From CAYLWW01 sp964387585 (lineage in GTDB: Bacteria > Pseudomonadota > Alphaproteobacteria > Rickettsiales > Midichloriaceae), in assembly GCA_964387585.1 (NCBI GenBank), contig CAYLWW010000029.1, positions 1 to 18,534 on the forward strand: a stretch of DNA of 18,534 nt. Direction: 5' to 3'. A program made the position numbers and the translations under genes. Shown here one piece after another: positions 15,775-18,534 of the stretch; position 1 is the stretch's first letter, and every line of letters begins with the position of its first letter. The notes beneath the pieces were generated by a model. It worked only from the letters and a program-made list of their open reading frames with translations, was not told the DNA's origin and did not search any database.

Positions 15775-17007
15775 ATGGCCAACTGGCAAAAAATAATACT
15801 AGCTATAATTTTAGGTATATTAACTGGAACCTTCTTAGGCGACATGACCCCTAAATTAGCTTATTTAGGAATAATTTTCCTAAATCTCATAAAAATGGTT
15901 ACCGTACCGTTGATATTCTTCACCATAATTTATGGAATAACTAATGTAGAACAAAATTCAGGTAATTTACTTCGAATTAGCCTCAAATCCATCCTAGCTT
16001 TCGTAATTACAGCTATAATCGCAGTAATTATAGGTATTACAGTAGCGAACTTGCTAAAGCCTGGAGAAGGAGTTAGCCCGACAGTGATAGAGAATCATAG
16101 TAATTTAGATATAAAAAGTACAGCTATACACGAAACATTAGCAGATATAGTGCCAACTAATATAATAGCTGCTATGGCAGGAGGCAATATATTGCAAATC
16201 ATAGCTTTTTCTTTCTTTACTGGAATTTTATTAAATAAAAATCGTAATAAATACCCCAATATAATACAATTATTCCATCAAATTGCTAATCTATTATTTA
16301 AAATGATAGAGGCCATAATGCTTCTCGCTCCAATAGGAGTATTTGGTTATATTGCTTCAATTATAGGCAGCGAAGGTTTATCCATAGCTTCTACTTTAGG
16401 AAAATTAATGATATGTATAACAGTAGGATGTATTGCACAATACATAGTTTTTGGTATTATGATAGCAACCTATGGAAAAATTTCACCTATACCTTTTTAT
16501 AAAAAAATGATAGGAGCGCAAGTGATAGCGTTCTCCACAAGCAGTTCTAAAGCTACGTTAGTACCATTAATGAAAATGGCAGAAACTGACTTAGGGATAT
16601 CAAAACAAAGCAGTCGCTTCATTTTACCACTTTCTGCAGCACTTAATATGGATGGTGGAGCTATATATCAAGCTACTTGTGCTATTTTCTTCAGCCAAAT
16701 ATTAGGAGTAGAATTAACATTACTCAATTATGCTACGTTACTTATCACTTGCACTATAGCATCAATTGGAGGAGCTGGTATACCTGGGGGAGTATTACTA
16801 TTTTTAGGAATGGTATTACAATCTATTGGACTTCCTATGGAAGGTGTTTTGCTAGTAGCAGCTATAGATAGAATTATGGATATGATTACTACAACAGTTA
16901 ATATTACTGGAGATGCTTGCGTAACACTTTTAGTTGATAGATCAGAAAAAACATTAGATATTAGTAAATACTATGCTAAGAATAATGATAATAATTCAGA
17001 AGATTAG
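15775..17007 (+). CDS. Dicarboxylate/amino acid:cation symporter (DAACS family)
   Basis: This is a secondary transporter of the SLC1/GltP-type family, which takes up amino acids or dicarboxylates with Na+ or H+. The 410 residues include about eight membrane helices and two re-entrant hairpins. HP1 carries the Ser-rich STSSSKATL (254-262). TM7 has NMDGG (291-295) followed by AIYQAT. HP2 has GGAGIPGGVLLFLG (332-345). TM8 has DRIMDMITTTVNITGDAC (365-382). D365, D369, N376 and D380 of the substrate/Na+ site are kept. The residue aligned with GltPh R397, which binds the acidic side chain, is Thr372, and the position of GltPh T314 is Gly295. This argues against aspartate or glutamate and for a neutral substrate, but that is inferred. 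It is a single gene with its own promoter-like sequence. Confidence 0.94.
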   Translation: MANWQKIILAIILGILTGTFLGDMTPKLAYLGIIFLNLIKMVTVPLIFFTIIYGITNVEQNSGNLLRISLKSILAFVITAIIAVIIGITVANLLKPGEGVSPTVIENHSNLDIKSTAIHETLADIVPTNIIAAMAGGNILQIIAFSFFTGILLNKNRNKYPNIIQLFHQIANLLFKMIEAIMLLAPIGVFGYIASIIGSEGLSIASTLGKLMICITVGCIAQYIVFGIMIATYGKISPIPFYKKMIGAQVIAFSTSSSKATLVPLMKMAETDLGISKQSSRFILPLSAALNMDGGAIYQATCAIFFSQILGVELTLLNYATLLITCTIASIGGAGIPGGVLLFLGMVLQSIGLPMEGVLLVAAIDRIMDMITTTVNITGDACVTLLVDRSEKTLDISKYYAKNNDNNSED

Positions 17008-17314
17008 CATATTAAATTGAGATAAAATACATAATAATAATAAATTTTCCTCTAGATTTTTAATCTTTATGATTTTTGATTTTTTTCAATGCTACAGTAG
17101 TAATTTTTCATTTTAATACCATTTAGAGTCAGATTTTTTATTTCGTAACTCTTTACTTTATTACGAAAGTTTATACTATTGTATATACTGTAACAAAAAA
17201 TTATAATATATTGAGTTTGTTAAAAAACTTTAACTTAGATATATACACTTTACTAATTATAATATATTAACAAAAATTTTATTAAAAAATATTTTTCAAT
17301 AATTAAGAGGAAAA
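17008..17314. other. 307-bp AT-rich spacer between symporter and ahpC
   Basis: No gene is visible. The spacer holds a dyad TTTCGTAA (17141-17148) / TTACGAAA (17161-17168) with a 12-base loop, a promoter-like pair near 17217-17245, and a good ribosome binding site just before ahpC. The rest is AT-rich without recognisable sites. Confidence 0.55.
17217..17245 (+). promoter_or_regulatory. Predicted ahpC promoter with overlapping dyad
   Basis: TTGTTA (17217-17222) and TATATA (17240-17245) are spaced by 17 bases. A dyad GTTAAA-aaac-TTTAAC (17219-17234) overlaps the -35 box and could be a regulator site. The leader would be about 65 bases. Other TATA-like boxes occur nearby, so the exact start is uncertain. 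Confidence 0.38.
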
Positions 17315-17917
17315 ATGGCAGTTTTAGTAGGAAAAGAAGCTCCAAATTTTACTGCAGCTGCAGTAATGCCAGATAATACCATTAACTCTAATTTTGTATT
17401 ATGGGATTATTTGAAAGGGAAAGTAGGTGTGTTGTTCTTCTATCCATTAGATTTTACTTTTGTTTGTCCATCAGAAATAATTGCGCTAAATAATAAACTA
17501 GAAGAATTTCATAAAAGAGAAGTAGAGGTTATAACCGTAAGTGTTGATTCACAGTTTACCCATATGGCTTATAAAAACACTCCAGTAGAAAATGGAGGGA
17601 TAGGGCAAGTAAAATTTCCTATGGTTTCAGACCTAACCAAGGAAATAGCTCGTAGTTATGATGTTCTTTATAGCAATTCTATAGCTCTTAGAGGCACATT
17701 TATAATAGATAAAATGGGAGTAGTAAGGCATCAAACAGTAAATGACTTACCATTAGGTAGAAGTGTAAGTGAAATAATAAGAATAATAGATGCTTTAGAG
17801 CATTATAATAAGCATGGAGAGGTTTGCCCGGCAAATTGGGAAACTGGTAAAGAAGCTATAAAAGCCAATAACGAAGGGATAGCTCATTACCTCAAAAATA
17901 ACTCCACTAAATTATAA
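17315..17917 (+). CDS. Typical 2-Cys peroxiredoxin (AhpC/Prx1 family)
   Basis: This cytoplasmic thiol peroxidase reduces hydrogen peroxide, organic peroxides and possibly peroxynitrite. The peroxidatic Cys51 lies in FYPLDFTFVCPSE (42-54). The resolving Cys171 lies in GEVCPANW (168-175). The second arginine of the active site is expected in LRGTFIID (125-132). A GGIG motif (94-97) is present, and the C-terminal YF of eukaryote-like sensitive peroxiredoxins appears as YL (192-193). Length 200 is typical. A clear ribosome binding site, AGAGG (17306-17310), lies four bases before the ATG and fixes the start; it is the best one in the window. The electron donor (AhpF or thioredoxin) is not in the window. 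The gene is monocistronic, followed by a strong hairpin. Confidence 0.95.
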   Translation: MAVLVGKEAPNFTAAAVMPDNTINSNFVLWDYLKGKVGVLFFYPLDFTFVCPSEIIALNNKLEEFHKREVEVITVSVDSQFTHMAYKNTPVENGGIGQVKFPMVSDLTKEIARSYDVLYSNSIALRGTFIIDKMGVVRHQTVNDLPLGRSVSEIIRIIDALEHYNKHGEVCPANWETGKEAIKANNEGIAHYLKNNSTKL

Positions 17918-17952
17918 GATAGAATTTTATCTAGTAAAAAACTATCATTAAG

Positions 17953-18001
17953 CACTAAGCAGGGTCTAGGATTACGTTATAATCTTAGACCCTGCTTAGT
18001 G
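17953..18001. repeat. 49-nt near-perfect palindrome (22-bp stem)
   Basis: The left arm 17953-17974 begins CACTAAGCAGGGTCTA and the right arm 17980-18001 ends TAGACCCTGCTTAGTG. The first 16 pairs are perfect, then one G-U and five more pairs, around the loop CGTTA. It starts 35 bases after the ahpC stop. No T-run follows (next bases GGCTCACCGC), so it is not a textbook terminator, though so stable a stem could still stop transcription or protect the 3' end. Its GC-rich outer stem stands out against the AT-rich surroundings, suggesting a palindromic repeat element. Confidence 0.8.
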
Positions 18002-18175
18002 GGCTCACCGCAATTAAGTCAAAAAAGTAGAATTAAGCTCACAATGCCCCCAGCAATTTTGTTATTTTCTTTAAGAATATCGGAAAATTTTTTTTAGTAA
18101 TAATCTTTCAACCGTAGACTTTGGTGTTATAAAAATCCTCTGAAATTAAGTGAAAATTATTTAAACACGTTTAAT

Positions 18176-18201
18176 ATGGCATTGTTAAGAAAATAAATTT
18201 A
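18176..18201 (+). repeat. Transposon-end-like sequence, third copy
   Basis: ATGGCATTGTTAAGAAAATA resembles the ends of relic A (complement from 305: ATGGCACTGTTAACAAAATA) and relic B (15028). It lies 111 bases before the IS630-type transposase start and could be that element's end or an unrelated relic. Confidence 0.4.
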
Positions 18202-18286
18202 AAAAGAGTGATAACCCGTTAAAATGATGTAAAATTATATAGTTATTCCAATTGAGATTAATAGAGATAATTGATATAAATAAGGG

Positions 18287-18534
18287 ATGTTATATTCATT
18301 AAATTTACGTAAAAAAGTCCTAAGATTTATAGAAGCACAAGAGGTAGTAAGAGCTCTGCTTGTCTAACTTTCCCTATTTCTTGCTTTACTATTTATAATT
18401 GGCTTAAGTTGAAAGAAGAGAGCGTAAGCTTGGATTGGCGTCTCTACTAATAGACCAGATAGAAAGATATGCCCTGAGGTACTTAAAGCTAGAGTAAATA
18501 ATAATCCTGATGCTTTGTTATCAGAACATGCTAA
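18287..18534 (+). pseudogene. IS630-family transposase, frameshifted and cut by window end
   Basis: The start MLYSLNLRKKVLRFIEAQE matches the N-terminal helix-turn-helix of IS630-type transposases. At about 18343 the match moves to another frame, giving GSKSSACLTF then FTIYNWLKLKEESVSLD (the frame-1 stop is at 18365). Near 18446 it returns to the first frame: TNRPDRKICPEVLKARVNNN then PDALLSEHA, to the window edge. The two shifts compensate each other in frame. About 80 codons are visible of a protein usually over 300, so the catalytic DDE domain lies outside. It is most likely a decayed copy. Programmed frameshifting is known in some IS630 members but normally involves one shift. Confidence 0.78.

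Larger units (their letters stand above)
17918..18286. other. Gene-free stretch after ahpC
   Basis: It contains the strong hairpin (17953-18001), a transposon-end-like sequence (18176-18201), and otherwise unassigned AT-rich DNA with no credible open frame. Confidence 0.55.

Overview
This AT-rich window comes from a bacterial chromosome. Its gene set and protein style suggest an alphaproteobacterium of the order Rickettsiales. The signs are compact housekeeping genes, Rickettsia-like N-extended peptide deformylases, UbiE/UbiX, a YifB/ComM ATPase, and spacers full of decayed transposons. FlgK and FlgL are absent from classical Rickettsia but are known from flagellated Rickettsiales such as Midichloria and Jidaibacter relatives. 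That family placement is an inference from content, not a computed one.

Layout. Positions 1-650 hold no convincing gene, only decayed mobile DNA. A 263-residue unknown protein follows (651-1442); it has hints of a HipA/PI-kinase-like fold. A plus-strand pair comes next: glyS (1703-3286), lacking the C-terminal anticodon-binding part, and a comM/yifB ATPase (3320-4849). A minus-strand series then reads ffh, def (copy 2), def (copy 1), ubiE, dnaG, ubiX, from 11175 down to 4920. It serves protein export, N-terminal formyl removal, ubiquinone synthesis and replication priming. ffh diverges across a 280-bp spacer from the flagellar pair flgK-flgL (11456-14909). An 865-bp gene-free stretch with a second transposon relic follows. 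After it come a DAACS-family amino-acid/cation symporter (15775-17007) and a 2-Cys peroxiredoxin (17315-17917). The window ends in a very strong 49-nt hairpin, a transposon-end-like sequence, and the broken start of an IS630-family transposase.

How the genes relate. UbiE acts directly in quinone ring methylation. UbiX makes the prenylated flavin needed by UbiD, which is not in the window. Ffh and Def both act on nascent chains at the ribosome. FlgK and FlgL form the hook-filament junction and normally work with many flagellar genes not seen here. The transporter and peroxiredoxin stand alone, each with its own promoter-like sequence.

Most notable points: the truncated GlyS; tandem def genes sharing a near-identical 149-nt core, with the second copy lacking its C-terminal helix; a symporter with Thr at the position of the acidic-substrate-binding Arg; the unknown kinase-like ORF flanked by mobile relics; three scattered copies of one transposon-end-like sequence; and the 22-bp-stem hairpin after ahpC. 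I found no tRNA, rRNA, CRISPR array or complete insertion sequence. I did not find strong evidence for a wholly new multi-gene system.
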